Below, piece after piece: positions 36,070-44,640 of a stretch of DNA of 64,000 bases (position 1 is its first letter; every line of letters starts with the position of its first letter). The notes beneath the pieces were generated by a model. That model searched no databases, had not been told where the DNA came from, and saw only the letters and a program-made list of their open reading frames with translations. The DNA comes from Saccharothrix violaceirubra (GTDB taxonomy: Bacteria > Actinomycetota > Actinomycetes > Mycobacteriales > Pseudonocardiaceae). Made by a program: the position numbers and the translations under genes. The stretch covers positions 3,162,001-3,226,000 of the forward strand of contig NZ_JACHJS010000001.1 of assembly GCF_014203755.1 (NCBI RefSeq), read 5' to 3'.

Positions 36070-36648
36070 GTGGGTCGACCACGGGAGTTCGACGACGCGA
36101 CGGCCGTCGAGGCCGCGATGGACGTGTTCTGGTCGAAAGGCTACGAAGGCACCTCGACCCAGGATCTGTGCGAACACACCGGTCTGGGGCGGGGGAGCCT
36201 TTACAACGCCTACGGCAGCAAGCACGCCTTGTACGAGGAGGCGTTGCGGCGCTACGCCGACATCGGGTTCGGCGGCCAGTCGGAGATCCTCGACCGGCCG
36301 GGGTCGGTCCGGGAGCGGTTGCGGGCGTTGATGATGTGGGTCGTCGACACCGATCTCGACGACCCGTCGCGCCGGGGTTGCCTGGCGGTCAACGCGGCCG
36401 TCGACGTGGCCGGTCGGGACGACGCGGTCGCGGAGCAGGTGCGCCGCCAGTTCGCCCGGCTCGAAGGGGTGGTCGCCGACCTGATCTCGGTCGGGCAGCG
36501 GTCCGGCGAGCTGTCGGCCGACCAGGATCCGCTCACATCGGCCCGGTTCTTCCTTGGCGCGTACTACGGGCTGCGGGTGCTGGCCAAAGTCGTGGACGAC
36601 CGTAAGGCGTTGGTCGACGTCGTGGAAGGCGCTCTCGCCCGGCTGTAG
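36070..36648 (+). CDS. TetR/AcrR family regulator, partner of the MFS gene
   Basis: 192 residues from the GTG at 36070: VGRPREFDDATAVEAAMDVF, WSKGYEGTSTQDLCEHTGLG, RGSLYNAYGSKHALYEEALR (HTH). The C-terminal part RRGCLAVNAAVDVAGRDDAV is of the TetR_C_16/AcrR-like type that often controls drug pumps. The MFS gene follows 70 bp downstream on the same strand, with a dyad between them. Confidence 0.9.
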   Translation: MGRPREFDDATAVEAAMDVFWSKGYEGTSTQDLCEHTGLGRGSLYNAYGSKHALYEEALRRYADIGFGGQSEILDRPGSVRERLRALMMWVVDTDLDDPSRRGCLAVNAAVDVAGRDDAVAEQVRRQFARLEGVVADLISVGQRSGELSADQDPLTSARFFLGAYYGLRVLAKVVDDRKALVDVVEGALARL

Positions 36649-36683
36649 GTCGCGGTCCGTGTCGGGGCGAGCGCTGCCCACAT

Positions 36684-36705
36684 TTTGTACAGAACGGTAA
36701 ACAAA
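36684..36705. promoter_or_regulatory. Operator-like dyad between TetR and MFS genes
   Basis: Arms TTTGT (36684-36688) and ACAAA (36701-36705), with internal GTAC and GGTA, form the TTTGTAC...GTA.ACAAA type dyad common for TetR repressors. It is located 13 bp before the MFS start, overlapping its RBS region. Confidence 0.5.
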
Positions 36706-36718
36706 GGGGGATCCGCAT

Positions 36719-37867
36719 ATGCCACCGGCCGTCTACGTGCTGAGCCTGGGCATCTTCGCCATGACCACCAGCGAGTTCATGGTGTCGGGGATGATGCCCT
36801 CGCTCGCCGCCGGGTTCGGCGTGTCCGTCGCCGCTGTCGGCTACCTGGTCTCGGCCTACGCCGCGGGCATGGTCGTCGGGGGACCGCTGCTCACCGTCGC
36901 CCTGCTGAAGGTGCCGCGCAAGAACGCGTTGCTGCTGCTCACCGTGATCTTCCTGGTCGGCACGGTGCTCGGTGCCGTCGCCACCGACTACGCGGTCATG
37001 GCCGTCGCGCGCGTGATCACGGGCATCGCCTCGTCCGCGTTCTTCGGCGTCGCCCTCGCGCTGTGCGCCGATCTGGTCGGGCCGTCGCTGCGTGGCCGGG
37101 CGTCGTCCGTCGTGCTCGGCGGCCTCATGGTCGGCACCGTGCTCGGCCTGCCCGCCGCGACCCTGCTCGACCAGCACCTGGGGTGGCGGGCCGCGTTCTG
37201 GATGGTGGCCGCGCTGACCCTGGTGGCCGGGTCGGCCATCGCGAAGATCGTGCCCGACCTGCCCAAAGCCGCGGAGATCGGCCTGCGCGCGGAATTGGGT
37301 GCGTTCCGGAACGGCCGGTTGTGGGCCGCCTACGCCGTCAGCGGTCTGACCATCGGCTCGGTGTTCGCCGCGTTCAGCTACTTCACGCCGATCTATCTCG
37401 ACGTCAGCGGGTTCGCGGCGGGCGTCGTGCCGCTGCTGCTCGCGGTCTACGGCGTGGCCACCGTCGTCGGCACCGCGGTCGTCGGCCGCCTCGCCGACCG
37501 GCACGCGACGCGCACGATGGCCGTCGGCCTGGCCGCGATCGCGGTGTCCCTGGCGCTGTTCGGACTGTTCGCCGGGGACAAGGCGGTCGCCGTGCTCTGC
37601 ACGGTCGTGCTCGGCCTGGTCGGCGTGTCCCTGAACCCGGCCATGGTCACCCGCGTCATGCGCGCGGCCAACGACCGGCCGCTGGTCAACACCGTGCACA
37701 CGGCCGTGATCAACGTCGGGATCATGGTCGGCCCGTGGGTCGGCGGCCTCGCCATCACCGCCGGGTTCGGGCTGACCGCACCGCTGTGGGTCGGGGTGGG
37801 ACTGGCCGTGCTCGGGCTGTCGGCTGTCCTGTTCCGGACGTCTAGCGCCGTTCGGCCACGGACTTGA
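36719..37867 (+). CDS. MFS transporter, DHA1 (AraJ-like) type
   Basis: 382 residues with about 12 hydrophobic segments. The N-terminus MTTSEFMVSGMMPSLAAGFG is typical of the DHA1 AraJ/CmlA-type exporters. The motif-A-like loop GGPLLTVALLKVPRKNALLL and motif-C-like GLMVGTVLGLPAATLL support an antiporter. It probably exports a small drug-like compound under control of the upstream TetR. Its last 26 bp overlap the convergent SRPBCC gene. Confidence 0.9.
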   Translation: MPPAVYVLSLGIFAMTTSEFMVSGMMPSLAAGFGVSVAAVGYLVSAYAAGMVVGGPLLTVALLKVPRKNALLLLTVIFLVGTVLGAVATDYAVMAVARVITGIASSAFFGVALALCADLVGPSLRGRASSVVLGGLMVGTVLGLPAATLLDQHLGWRAAFWMVAALTLVAGSAIAKIVPDLPKAAEIGLRAELGAFRNGRLWAAYAVSGLTIGSVFAAFSYFTPIYLDVSGFAAGVVPLLLAVYGVATVVGTAVVGRLADRHATRTMAVGLAAIAVSLALFGLFAGDKAVAVLCTVVLGLVGVSLNPAMVTRVMRAANDRPLVNTVHTAVINVGIMVGPWVGGLAITAGFGLTAPLWVGVGLAVLGLSAVLFRTSSAVRPRT

Positions 37868-38282
37868 CGTGGTCGTGCCGCACCCGGACCAGCCGGGGCA
37901 GGTAGCGGTCGAGCACGACCCGTTCCACGAGCCGGCCCAACGGGCCCAGCGGCGCGGCGAAGTCGACCAGGTCGTGCATGACGGTGCCGCCGTCGCCGTC
38001 GGAGGCGAACCGGTGCTCGTGCCGCCACCGGCGGAACGGGCCCGACACCTGCTCGTCGACGAAGAGGCCCGGCGGCGAGTGCACGACGACCCGGGCCGTC
38101 ATCCGCCACCGCAGGCCGAGGTGGCGGGCCTCGAACGTGATCGTGTCGCCGAAGTCGCGCACCCCGCCCGCCGAACCGACCACGCGCTCGCCGAGCGCGG
38201 TGTGCGTGGCGATGTCCAGGCACAGTTCGAAGACGCGCGTGGGCGGCGCCGCGATCGCCGTCACGACCTCGAAGCGGGTCAT
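37842..38282 (-). CDS. SRPBCC (START-like) family protein
   Basis: 146 residues: MTRFEVVTAIAAPPTRVFEL with the helix-grip start, FGDTITFEARHLGLRWRMTA, FVDEQVSGPFRRWRHEHRFA, MHDLVDFAAPLGPLGRLVER and the long C-terminal helix VLDRYLPRLVRVRHDHVKSV. This is the polyketide-cyclase/dehydrase-like branch that binds hydrophobic ligands. No specific ligand can be named. It ends inside the 3' end of the convergent MFS gene and lies downstream of the SGNH hydrolase gene on the same strand (10-bp gap). Confidence 0.87.
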   Translation of the reverse strand: MTRFEVVTAIAAPPTRVFELCLDIATHTALGERVVGSAGGVRDFGDTITFEARHLGLRWRMTARVVVHSPPGLFVDEQVSGPFRRWRHEHRFASDGDGGTVMHDLVDFAAPLGPLGRLVERVVLDRYLPRLVRVRHDHVKSVAERR

Positions 38283-38292
38283 GGCCCGGAGT

Positions 38293-39051
38293 CTAAGCCG
38301 GGTGCGGCGTCTCGACCGTCGTCCACGCCACGTGCTTGCCCAGGCGGTTGTCACCCGAGGACCGGCCACGCGCCCGACGGGCCAGCCACGGCAGCACGTG
38401 CTCGCGGTAGTAACGGACCTCTGTGGACAGTCGGCGCGGATCGGCGGGCGTCGGGGCGACCGCGTGCGCGGCCACGTCGTGGCCCAGTGCGGCCAGCACC
38501 AGCGACGCGACCCGGCGGTGGCCGTCCGGTCCCAGGTGCAGGCGGTCGGGCGACCAGTACGGCGCACGGCGGATCTCGGCGTCGTTGAACACGTCCACGA
38601 ACACGAAGTCGTGCCGCCGGGCCAGACCGGCGACCGCCGCGGTCAGGGCCTTGCCCCGGCGGCGCACCGTGCCGCCGAACGGCAGGCCGTCCGACGGGTC
38701 CGCGCCGGACAGCAGCACCAGTCGCACCCCGGCGGCGGCGCAACTGCGGATCACGTGCTCGGTGAGGTCGACCAGCCGCCGACCGTCCACGCCTTGGCGC
38801 ATCATGTCGTTGCCGCCGCCGTTGAACGTGATCAGCGTGGGCGCGGGCGTGAGGGCCAGCGCGGCCTCCAACTGGCCGGTGACGATCGGTTCGAGCAACC
38901 GGCCGCGCACCGCCAGGTTCGCGTACTCCACGGGTGGGCCGCCGGCGGCCAACCCGGCGGCGACCAGGTCCGCCCAGCCGCGCGGCGAGCCGTCCACGCG
39001 CTCGTCGCCGATGCCCTCGGTGAAACTGTCGCCGATCGCCACGTACCGCAC
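38293..39051 (-). CDS. SGNH/GDSL hydrolase
   Basis: 252 residues from the GTG at 39051. Block I GDSFTEG (YVAIGDSFTEGIGDERVDG), block III GGGNDMM and block V DRLHLGPDGHRR (Asp...His) give a complete SGNH esterase triad. No signal peptide is seen, so it is probably a cytosolic esterase. The frame is open far upstream, but the conserved domain starts at this GTG. It is followed 10 bp later by the SRPBCC gene. Confidence 0.9.
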   Translation of the reverse strand: MRYVAIGDSFTEGIGDERVDGSPRGWADLVAAGLAAGGPPVEYANLAVRGRLLEPIVTGQLEAALALTPAPTLITFNGGGNDMMRQGVDGRRLVDLTEHVIRSCAAAGVRLVLLSGADPSDGLPFGGTVRRRGKALTAAVAGLARRHDFVFVDVFNDAEIRRAPYWSPDRLHLGPDGHRRVASLVLAALGHDVAAHAVAPTPADPRRLSTEVRYYREHVLPWLARRARGRSSGDNRLGKHVAWTTVETPHPA

Positions 39052-39095
39052 CCGTACCCCCGATTTCCTCGACCGCCCAGCATAGGCGTCGCGGA

Positions 39096-39815
39096 TCAGG
39101 CCGGGCGGCGGGTGGTGAGCACGGCGAACGCGGGACTGCGGCGCAGATCGGCCCAGAACGCCGGGTCCCCGGCGGGGACCACCGTCGGGTGCCGGACGGG
39201 CTCGGCCAGGCCGACCCGGGCGACGGCCGCCTCCACGGCGCCCGGCGCCCAGAAGTACGAGGCGAAGTCGAACGGCGGCTCGCCCGACACCTGGACCGCG
39301 ACCGGTTGACGGCGCGCGGGCGGGCCGGTGCGCACGATGCGGTAGCCGTAACGGGTGTAGTCGGCGACCACGTCCCAGTCGACGTCGGGATTGGGGATCA
39401 GCAGGGCGAGCGTGCCGTCCGGGGTGAGGTTCGCGGCCAGGTTCGCGATCATGCGGTCGAGGTGGGCGTCGTCGTCGGCGTAGGCGAGCAGCCAGATCGC
39501 GGTCACCACGTCGAATTCCCCGAGCACGGGCAGGTCCGTGGCGTCGAGGTGGTGGTAGTCGATGTCGTCGCCGGCGCGGCGGGCGCAGGCGAGCATTTCG
39601 GTGGAGGAGTCGACGCCCACGATCCGCGTGGCGCCGAGCGTGCGGAAGAGGCGGGGGTAGAAGCCGGTGCCGCACCCGACGTCGAGCACGGTGCGGCCGG
39701 CGAGGTCCGGGAGCGCCTGGAGGAGCGTGGCGCGTTCGGCCAGGCCCGAGGGGATGTGCTTGACCCGCTCGTAGCGTTCGCCGAGTTCGTCGTACTGCGC
39801 GTCCGACCACGACAT
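39096..39815 (-). CDS. Class I SAM-dependent methyltransferase
   Basis: 239 residues: MSWSDAQYDELGERYERVKH, motif I TVLDVGCGTGFYPRLF, acidic strand 2 RIVGVDSSTEML, motif II-like DVVTAIWLLAYADDDAHLDR and TPDGTLALLIPNPD. Resembles the ubiE/methyltransferase_11-25 group acting on small molecules. Substrate unknown. It starts at the ATG at 39815, 44 bp upstream of the SGNH gene on the same strand. Confidence 0.9.
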   Translation of the reverse strand: MSWSDAQYDELGERYERVKHIPSGLAERATLLQALPDLAGRTVLDVGCGTGFYPRLFRTLGATRIVGVDSSTEMLACARRAGDDIDYHHLDATDLPVLGEFDVVTAIWLLAYADDDAHLDRMIANLAANLTPDGTLALLIPNPDVDWDVVADYTRYGYRIVRTGPPARRQPVAVQVSGEPPFDFASYFWAPGAVEAAVARVGLAEPVRHPTVVPAGDPAFWADLRRSPAFAVLTTRRPA

Positions 39816-39936
39816 GGCGTCGAGCTTATCGGATTCGTGAATTAGGTTAGGCGTTCCTAATTCTTTGCCGGGTTGCGGGCGCACTGGGCCGGTGGCAGCG
39901 TTTTCTGTACCTGGTACAAGGTGAAAAGGAGTTTCC

Positions 39937-40236
39937 ATGACCACCACGGAAATGCCCGCCGTCCACGAGTGCACCGTCACCGGATGCTCGTACAACCACG
40001 ACGGGTGCCACGCTTTCGCGATCACGGTCAGCGGCACGAACGGCGCGGCGGACTGCGGCACGTTCGTGCCGTTGCAGACCAAGGGCGGTCTGCCGAAGGT
40101 GATCGCCCAGGTCGGAGCCTGTTCCCGGGCGGACTGTACGCACAACACGAATCTGGAGTGCACAGCGTCCGGCGTCCGGGTCGGACCGGGCAGCGGTGAT
40201 CACGCGGCGAACTGCCTGACCTACGACCCGCGCTGA
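39937..40236 (+). CDS. DUF1540-like cysteine-rich small protein
   Basis: 99 residues with two Cys clusters: HECTVTGCSYNHDGCHAFAI and CSRADCTHNTNLECTASGVR, plus a late Cys (AANCLTYDPR). This is the layout of DUF1540 domains, probably metal-binding. AAAGGAG stands 5 nt before the ATG. A strong terminator follows the stop. Its function is unknown; the gene is monocistronic. Confidence 0.85.
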   Translation: MTTTEMPAVHECTVTGCSYNHDGCHAFAITVSGTNGAADCGTFVPLQTKGGLPKVIAQVGACSRADCTHNTNLECTASGVRVGPGSGDHAANCLTYDPR

Positions 40237-40248
40237 TCGAATACTCCT

Positions 40249-40285
40249 CGTCCCGCCCGGTCGGAGCCGGGCGGGACGTTTTTGT
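40249..40285 (+). terminator. Rho-independent terminator after the DUF1540-like gene
   Basis: Perfect 12-bp stem CGTCCCGCCCGG / CCGGGCGGGACG (40249-40260 and 40267-40278) with a 6-base loop, followed by TTTTTGTTTT. The clearest terminator in the window. Confidence 0.93.
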
Positions 40286-40405
40286 TTTCGACTCGAATAG
40301 GCAGGCCATCACCCGAACGCACCCGGGCCTTTGGACCACTTACGCCCGGACCGCCGGCCGGAGGATCGTGGGAGATCCTTGTTCTCCGCGCCGGAGGTGG
40401 ACTCC

Positions 40406-40897
40406 ATGTCGATCGACGTCCAGATGCCCCGCCCGTACTCGCTGGTGGACAACCACATCCGCATCGGCGGCGTCGCGGGAGGCGCCTTCGAGGCCCAGTA
40501 CTCATACCGCGTGCACGAGGGGCACGACGAGGTGACCGGTGGCTTCATGGCGGGTGACGGCGTCGGGGGACACGGGCAGTTCCAGTTGGTGGTCGACGTG
40601 TCGTCGGCGGCGTTCAAGCTGGAACGGATCTTCGTCGAGGTGTTCCACACGTCGCCGAAGGACGGCGCCGAACTGGACCGCGTGGTCGTGCCGATCGTGC
40701 TGGGCCCGATCATCCTGCCGGGCTACCGGGTGTACCTGGAGCACGTGGTGGTGGCAGGCGAAACCTTATGGGGCCTGTCCACCCGCTACTACGGGTCGGG
40801 AAACCTGTACCACCGCATCGTCGCCGCCAACCCGGGCACCATCACGGACCCCAACCTCATCCGGCCGGGTGACGTGCTGCGCATTCCGCAGACGTGA
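40406..40897 (+). CDS. Gmad2-like plus LysM domain protein
   Basis: 163 residues. The first part (PRPYSLVDNHIRIGGVAGGA, VHEGHDEVTGGFMAG, IFVEVFHTSPKDGAELDRVV) resembles the Gmad2 immunoglobulin-like spore/germination-type domain. The C-terminal part is a LysM module (VVVAGETLWGLSTRYYGSGN, NPGTITDPNLIRPGDVLRIP) that binds peptidoglycan-like sugars. There is no signal peptide, which is unusual for a LysM protein. Start: ATG at 40406 with GGAGGTGG upstream. Confidence 0.82.
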   Translation: MSIDVQMPRPYSLVDNHIRIGGVAGGAFEAQYSYRVHEGHDEVTGGFMAGDGVGGHGQFQLVVDVSSAAFKLERIFVEVFHTSPKDGAELDRVVVPIVLGPIILPGYRVYLEHVVVAGETLWGLSTRYYGSGNLYHRIVAANPGTITDPNLIRPGDVLRIPQT

Positions 40898-42062
40898 CAC
40901 GAGGGCGACTCGTGATGTGGCGGTCGGTTCCGGCAGTGGTCCGGTGACCCTCGTGGTGTGAGAGGGGAAGTCGCTCCGGATTCCGGGACAGCGGTGCGCC
41001 GGTCGGTGGCGGACGTTTCGGCTCGTGCGTGCTGCTGCCGCCCTACGGCTCCGCGTCGCCCGCCTCGGACCGGGCCGGCCGCGCATCCGGCCCGAGGCGG
41101 GCATCGTGGCCACGGCCTACTCGGGCCTACTCGCACAAGTCGGCCGGACAGGCCCTGCGAACCCGCCGTGTCACCTTCACCTGCCTCGAACGCAAGGGCC
41201 GGATCGCCCGCCGCGCGACACTGGGCTCACGCGGCGGACGGCCACCGGCCTTCGACGCCGAGCGCTGTAGGCAGTGCGACGCGATCGAAGGCCGGTGGGT
41301 GTTCGAGGGTTCGGCTGCGGCGCCGTTGGCTGGTCGACCGGCTCCGTGCTCCGGGATCGTGGCCGGGATGCCCCGTGTCGCGCAGGTGGGTGCGGAGTGT
41401 CTTGGACGACTGGCCTTGTCCGCAACGGCATGGGCCGGCCCGGCCGTGGGCACCCCATTCAGCCATGACGGTGGCGAACGAGGTGCGGTTGTCGATATCG
41501 CCGCCGGGGTCGGGACGAGCGACCGCAGTCGGCCGTGGCCGTCGCGGACCGGGTGGATTTCGTTGGTGAGCCTGCCTTTCGGGCGAACGATGGCACTGTC
41601 ACCCGGCTCGCCGTGCCCGCCGCACGACCCGACCATCCCCGTGTGAGCGGCGGTCGGGCTTCGGCGGCGGGCCGGAACGATGCCGGAATCGACCGGGACA
41701 CCTCGACCTGCCTCGGCGACCACCCGTACCCTCGCCGCCGACACGGTCGGAATGCCATCGAGTGGCCGACATCGGGACCGGTGCGCCGCACCGCTGGCGT
41801 CGGGACCGGTCGTGGACCGTCGGCCACGGCCACGGCCACGGCCACGGCCACTGTCAGGTCCGGCGGGCCACGCCACCTCCGTCCCCACCTCGGACGACAT
41901 CCCGTCGGCCATCCGACGGTCGACCGCCTGTGCACGGCCCTTCGCGGCCGAAGCGGGTGGCGACGGTCCGATCGCCCGCCACCGCCCATCGGTCGACTCG
42001 TCCCCGCGCACCGCGACCCAGGGCCGAGCCGGATCGACCGCGGCCACTGTGACGACACGCCC
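40898..42062. other. Gene-poor interval with a decayed transposase
   Basis: No intact gene can be supported in these 1165 bp. The only recognisable content is the transposase remnant at 41119-41295. Open frames on both strands are long but low-complexity (Arg/Pro/Ala-rich) and resemble nothing. Confidence 0.6.
41119..41295 (+). pseudogene. IS5-type transposase C-terminal remnant
   Basis: The frame reads TRAYSHKSAGQALRTRRVTF, then TCLERKGRIARRATLGSRGG and RPPAFDAERCRQCDAIEGR. It parallels the C-terminal part of IS5-family transposases (AYSS...LRRR...IPER.DQ.A.R...GSRGGRPPAFD...Y..RN.VER). The last motif is eroded (CDAIEG instead of RNxVER), and no flanking transposase or inverted repeat remains. 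Confidence 0.6.
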
Positions 42063-43115
42063 CTACCTGATGGGGAGTGGGTGCCAGGTCGTGCCGCCGT
42101 CGGTGGTGTGGAAGAGGTTGTCCGGAAGGGCTGGTCGGAGGGTGTAGCCATGGTGGTCGTCGGTGAACACCAGGTCGGTGAGAGGGGGTTCCTCCACGAT
42201 CAAGGGGGAGGTCCAGGTCGTGCCGTCGGTGGTGGCCAGGTGGACGAAGGTGGCGCCCAGGCCGACCGAGGTCAGGGCGACGCGTCCTTCCGGGCCGGGT
42301 ACCGCGGCGAATGACTGGGTTATGCCTTCGCGTGGAGCCTCGGAGACGTCGACGAAACCGGTGTTTGTGTGGCGGCGGAGCAGTTTGTGCATGCGGCCCA
42401 TGCCCGGGTCGTCGCCGCACAATGCGAACAAGGGTGTGCCGGGGGCGGCGGACAGGTCTGTGGCGGCGTTGGCGGGGCAGGGTGGGGTGGATTCGGTCCA
42501 GGTGTCCCTGGCGCCGCTCCAGTAGCGGCCGGCCAGGGTGGTGTGCACCCGGCCCTCGTGCACGGTGACGTCGCCGTCGGGGACGCCCGACGCGGCCACG
42601 CCGGGGACGGCGGACCAGCGGGTCGACCGGGCAGGCAGTCGGTACAGGGCGGTCGTGGTGGTGGTCGCGGCGACGAGGTATGTCGCGTGGTCGAGGGTGG
42701 TGAACGCGATCGCCCTGGCCGTGCCGGTGGCCTCGAAGGTGGTCCGGTGCCAGGTGTGACCGTTGTCGCGGGTGACGTGGACGTGGGAGCCGTCGGCGAC
42801 GAAACCAGTGCCGTGGTCGGTGAAGTACACGCGGAAGCGGTCCGCCTCGCCCAGGGTGGGCAAGGTCGTCCGACGCCAGGTGTCGCCGGTGTCGTCGGTG
42901 CGCACCAGAGTCGGACAGGACCGGGTGCCGCAGGGGGCCTTGCCCAGGACCCAGCCGTGGTGGGTGTCGGGCCAGGAGGTCGCTTCCCCGACAAATCCTG
43001 GCGGTACCCGGCCGCCCTGAGTGAAACCGTCCGGCTCTGCCGTTGCTACGCCGGATGATGTTCCCAGCGCGAGCAGAACGACGGCTGCGAGGCATTTGAA
43101 GAACGACCACGCCAC
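42063..43115 (-). CDS. Secreted BNR/propeller-type protein
   Basis: 350 residues from the GTG at 43115 (SD GGGGGAGGTGG). The signal peptide SFFKCLAAVVLLALGTSSGV precedes ATA-EP. The mature part has repeated Ser-x-Asp-box-like blades: RTDDTGDTWRRTTLPTL, TRDNGHTWHRTTFEATG, TTDGTTWTSPL and TTDGGTTWHPLPIR. This suggests a six-bladed WD/BNR-like beta-propeller as in photosystem-assembly-factor-like proteins. Extracellular, function unknown. A copy of the TGTCCACAG motif is about 50 bp upstream. Confidence 0.82.
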   Translation of the reverse strand: MAWSFFKCLAAVVLLALGTSSGVATAEPDGFTQGGRVPPGFVGEATSWPDTHHGWVLGKAPCGTRSCPTLVRTDDTGDTWRRTTLPTLGEADRFRVYFTDHGTGFVADGSHVHVTRDNGHTWHRTTFEATGTARAIAFTTLDHATYLVAATTTTTALYRLPARSTRWSAVPGVAASGVPDGDVTVHEGRVHTTLAGRYWSGARDTWTESTPPCPANAATDLSAAPGTPLFALCGDDPGMGRMHKLLRRHTNTGFVDVSEAPREGITQSFAAVPGPEGRVALTSVGLGATFVHLATTDGTTWTSPLIVEEPPLTDLVFTDDHHGYTLRPALPDNLFHTTDGGTTWHPLPIR

Positions 43116-43234
43116 GATTGCCACCTCCCCCATTCCTTGGCACGAAGCCATGTTCGATCCCTTTGACTGTCCACAGCGGACTTTTATCCCCTGGTGCCAG
43201 GGTATCGGGTGGATCTTCTTTTTCGGGGTGGAAA

Positions 43235-43750
43235 TCAACGGGGGTCGGTGGATTCCCTCGATCGGGCGCCGGGGTTCCCCGGTGGCGTCCAGAGGTAGGC
43301 CGCGTCGCCGAAACCGGGCAGTCGCTCCGACACCCGCACGATCTCCACGACTCGCGCGGACAGGACGGCCGCGAGCCGCACGGTCGGCGCGAACAGCCGC
43401 TCGTCCGGCGGACGACGGGCCGTGCGCGGGTCGGGTGGTCCGACGTCCAGGCTGACGTGCAGGCGCAACGGCGCCGGGTCGACGTTGATGTCGTCCCGGT
43501 AGTCCAACTCGTCCCCGAGCGCGGGCAGCACCGGGTCGACCAGGTCGGGCAGGAACCTGGTGTGGAAGCCCAGCGCGAAGCCGTCCCCGACGCCGGGCAG
43601 GGCACGACGGCGGTGCCACACGCGGTCCAGGCCGCACCGCTCGAACGCCGAGCGCAGGACGCGGGGGACGGCCTGGGTCAGCTTCGCCCGGACGTCCGGA
43701 CCGCCGGGCACGTCGACGGTCAGCAGGGCGCGATCTGGTCCGACGGACAC
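43235..43750 (-). CDS. Hypothetical protein beside the Crp-like regulator
   Basis: 171 residues beginning with GTG: SVGPDRALLTVDVPGGPDVR, KLTQAVPRVLRSAFERCGLD, DGFALGFHTRFLPDLVDPVL and RLHVSLDVGPPDP. Such proteins often lie next to Crp-like regulators in actinobacteria, and the strand order recalls a nucleotide-cyclase-like fold without catalytic Asp pair. I do not assign a function. It ends 119 bp before the secreted propeller gene starts. Confidence 0.65.
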   Translation of the reverse strand: MSVGPDRALLTVDVPGGPDVRAKLTQAVPRVLRSAFERCGLDRVWHRRRALPGVGDGFALGFHTRFLPDLVDPVLPALGDELDYRDDINVDPAPLRLHVSLDVGPPDPRTARRPPDERLFAPTVRLAAVLSARVVEIVRVSERLPGFGDAAYLWTPPGNPGARSRESTDPR

Positions 43751-43817
43751 GGGACGAGCCTGGCGAACGGCGATCGTCCGGGTTGTCCGCCGCCGGACAG
43801 TCCGATGGTGTTCCAGG

Positions 43818-44471
43818 TCACATGCCGGCCACGTGGCGCAGCGCGGCCATGTCGACGACGTCCAGGCGCGGTCCCGGCCGCAGCGCGCCGACCTCCTTGA
43901 GCCGGCGCAGGTGGTCGGCCACGGTGCTGCGGGCCAGGCCGAGCGACAGCGCCAGGTCCCGCTGGGAGAACGGCACGCGGGTGGGCGGGTCCGCGGCCTC
44001 GTCGGCGAGCGCGACCACCTCCAGCAGCAGTCGGGCGATCCGGCGTTCCGGGCCGTGGTGCACGGTGTCCAACTGGTGGCGCACGGTCTGCGAGAGTTTC
44101 GCCGCCATGTAGTCGAGCAACGCCGACGTGCCGCCGTGCTCGTCGAGGAACGCCCCGAACGCCGCCGCCGGGATCACGCGCGTGGTGCAGCGGTCCAGGG
44201 TCTCGACGGTCGCGGTGCGCCCGCCGGCCGACCGGGCGGCGACCTCGCCGACCAGGTCCCCGGCGCCGCGCAACGTGATCAGCGCCTGGCCCCCGTCCCG
44301 TTCGACGCCCAGCACCTTGACCCGCCCGGTCACCAGCACGACCACGTCCGTGCCCCGGTCACCCTGGCGCATCAGCACCGTCCGTGCCGGGTACCGGCGT
44401 TCCACCCCCTGGCGCAACAGCAGCCGCCAGCCGTCCTCGCCGAGCAACCCCCGGAAACCCCTGATTCGCAC
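43818..44471 (-). CDS. Crp/Fnr-family transcriptional regulator
   Basis: 217 residues from the GTG at 44471. The cyclic-nucleotide-binding-like domain (RYPARTVLMRQGDRGTDVVV, DLVGEVAARSAGGRTATVET) lacks an obvious full cAMP-site signature. The C-terminal winged HTH is VPFSQRDLALSLGLARSTVA, DHLRRLKEVGALRPG. The gene is divergent from the ABC exporter and followed by the hypothetical gene at 43750. Control of one of these is likely but unproven. Confidence 0.88.
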   Translation of the reverse strand: MRIRGFRGLLGEDGWRLLLRQGVERRYPARTVLMRQGDRGTDVVVLVTGRVKVLGVERDGGQALITLRGAGDLVGEVAARSAGGRTATVETLDRCTTRVIPAAAFGAFLDEHGGTSALLDYMAAKLSQTVRHQLDTVHHGPERRIARLLLEVVALADEAADPPTRVPFSQRDLALSLGLARSTVADHLRRLKEVGALRPGPRLDVVDMAALRHVAGM

Positions 44472-44640
44472 ACGACGTGCATACCGTCCCGGTGCGTGCC
44501 CGCGACAGTGATCGACACAGGTTCCTCCGGCCACCGCGACGAGGAACGAGTCGCATGTGGATGGTCATATTCGATCGCGCGCGGCCGGACCGGCGGGGCA
44601 GCATGGAGCATTTGGTACCCCTGCGGAAGGAACGGACGAC

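Noticed and set aside
41816..41850. GGCCAC tandem repeats in the gene desert as a functional repeat
   Set aside because: Only about five short copies and no flanking structure; likely replication slippage.
40958..42047. Overlapping open frames of 200-300 residues in the gene desert
   Set aside because: Low-complexity Arg/Pro/Ala frames with no family motif, apart from the short transposase remnant.
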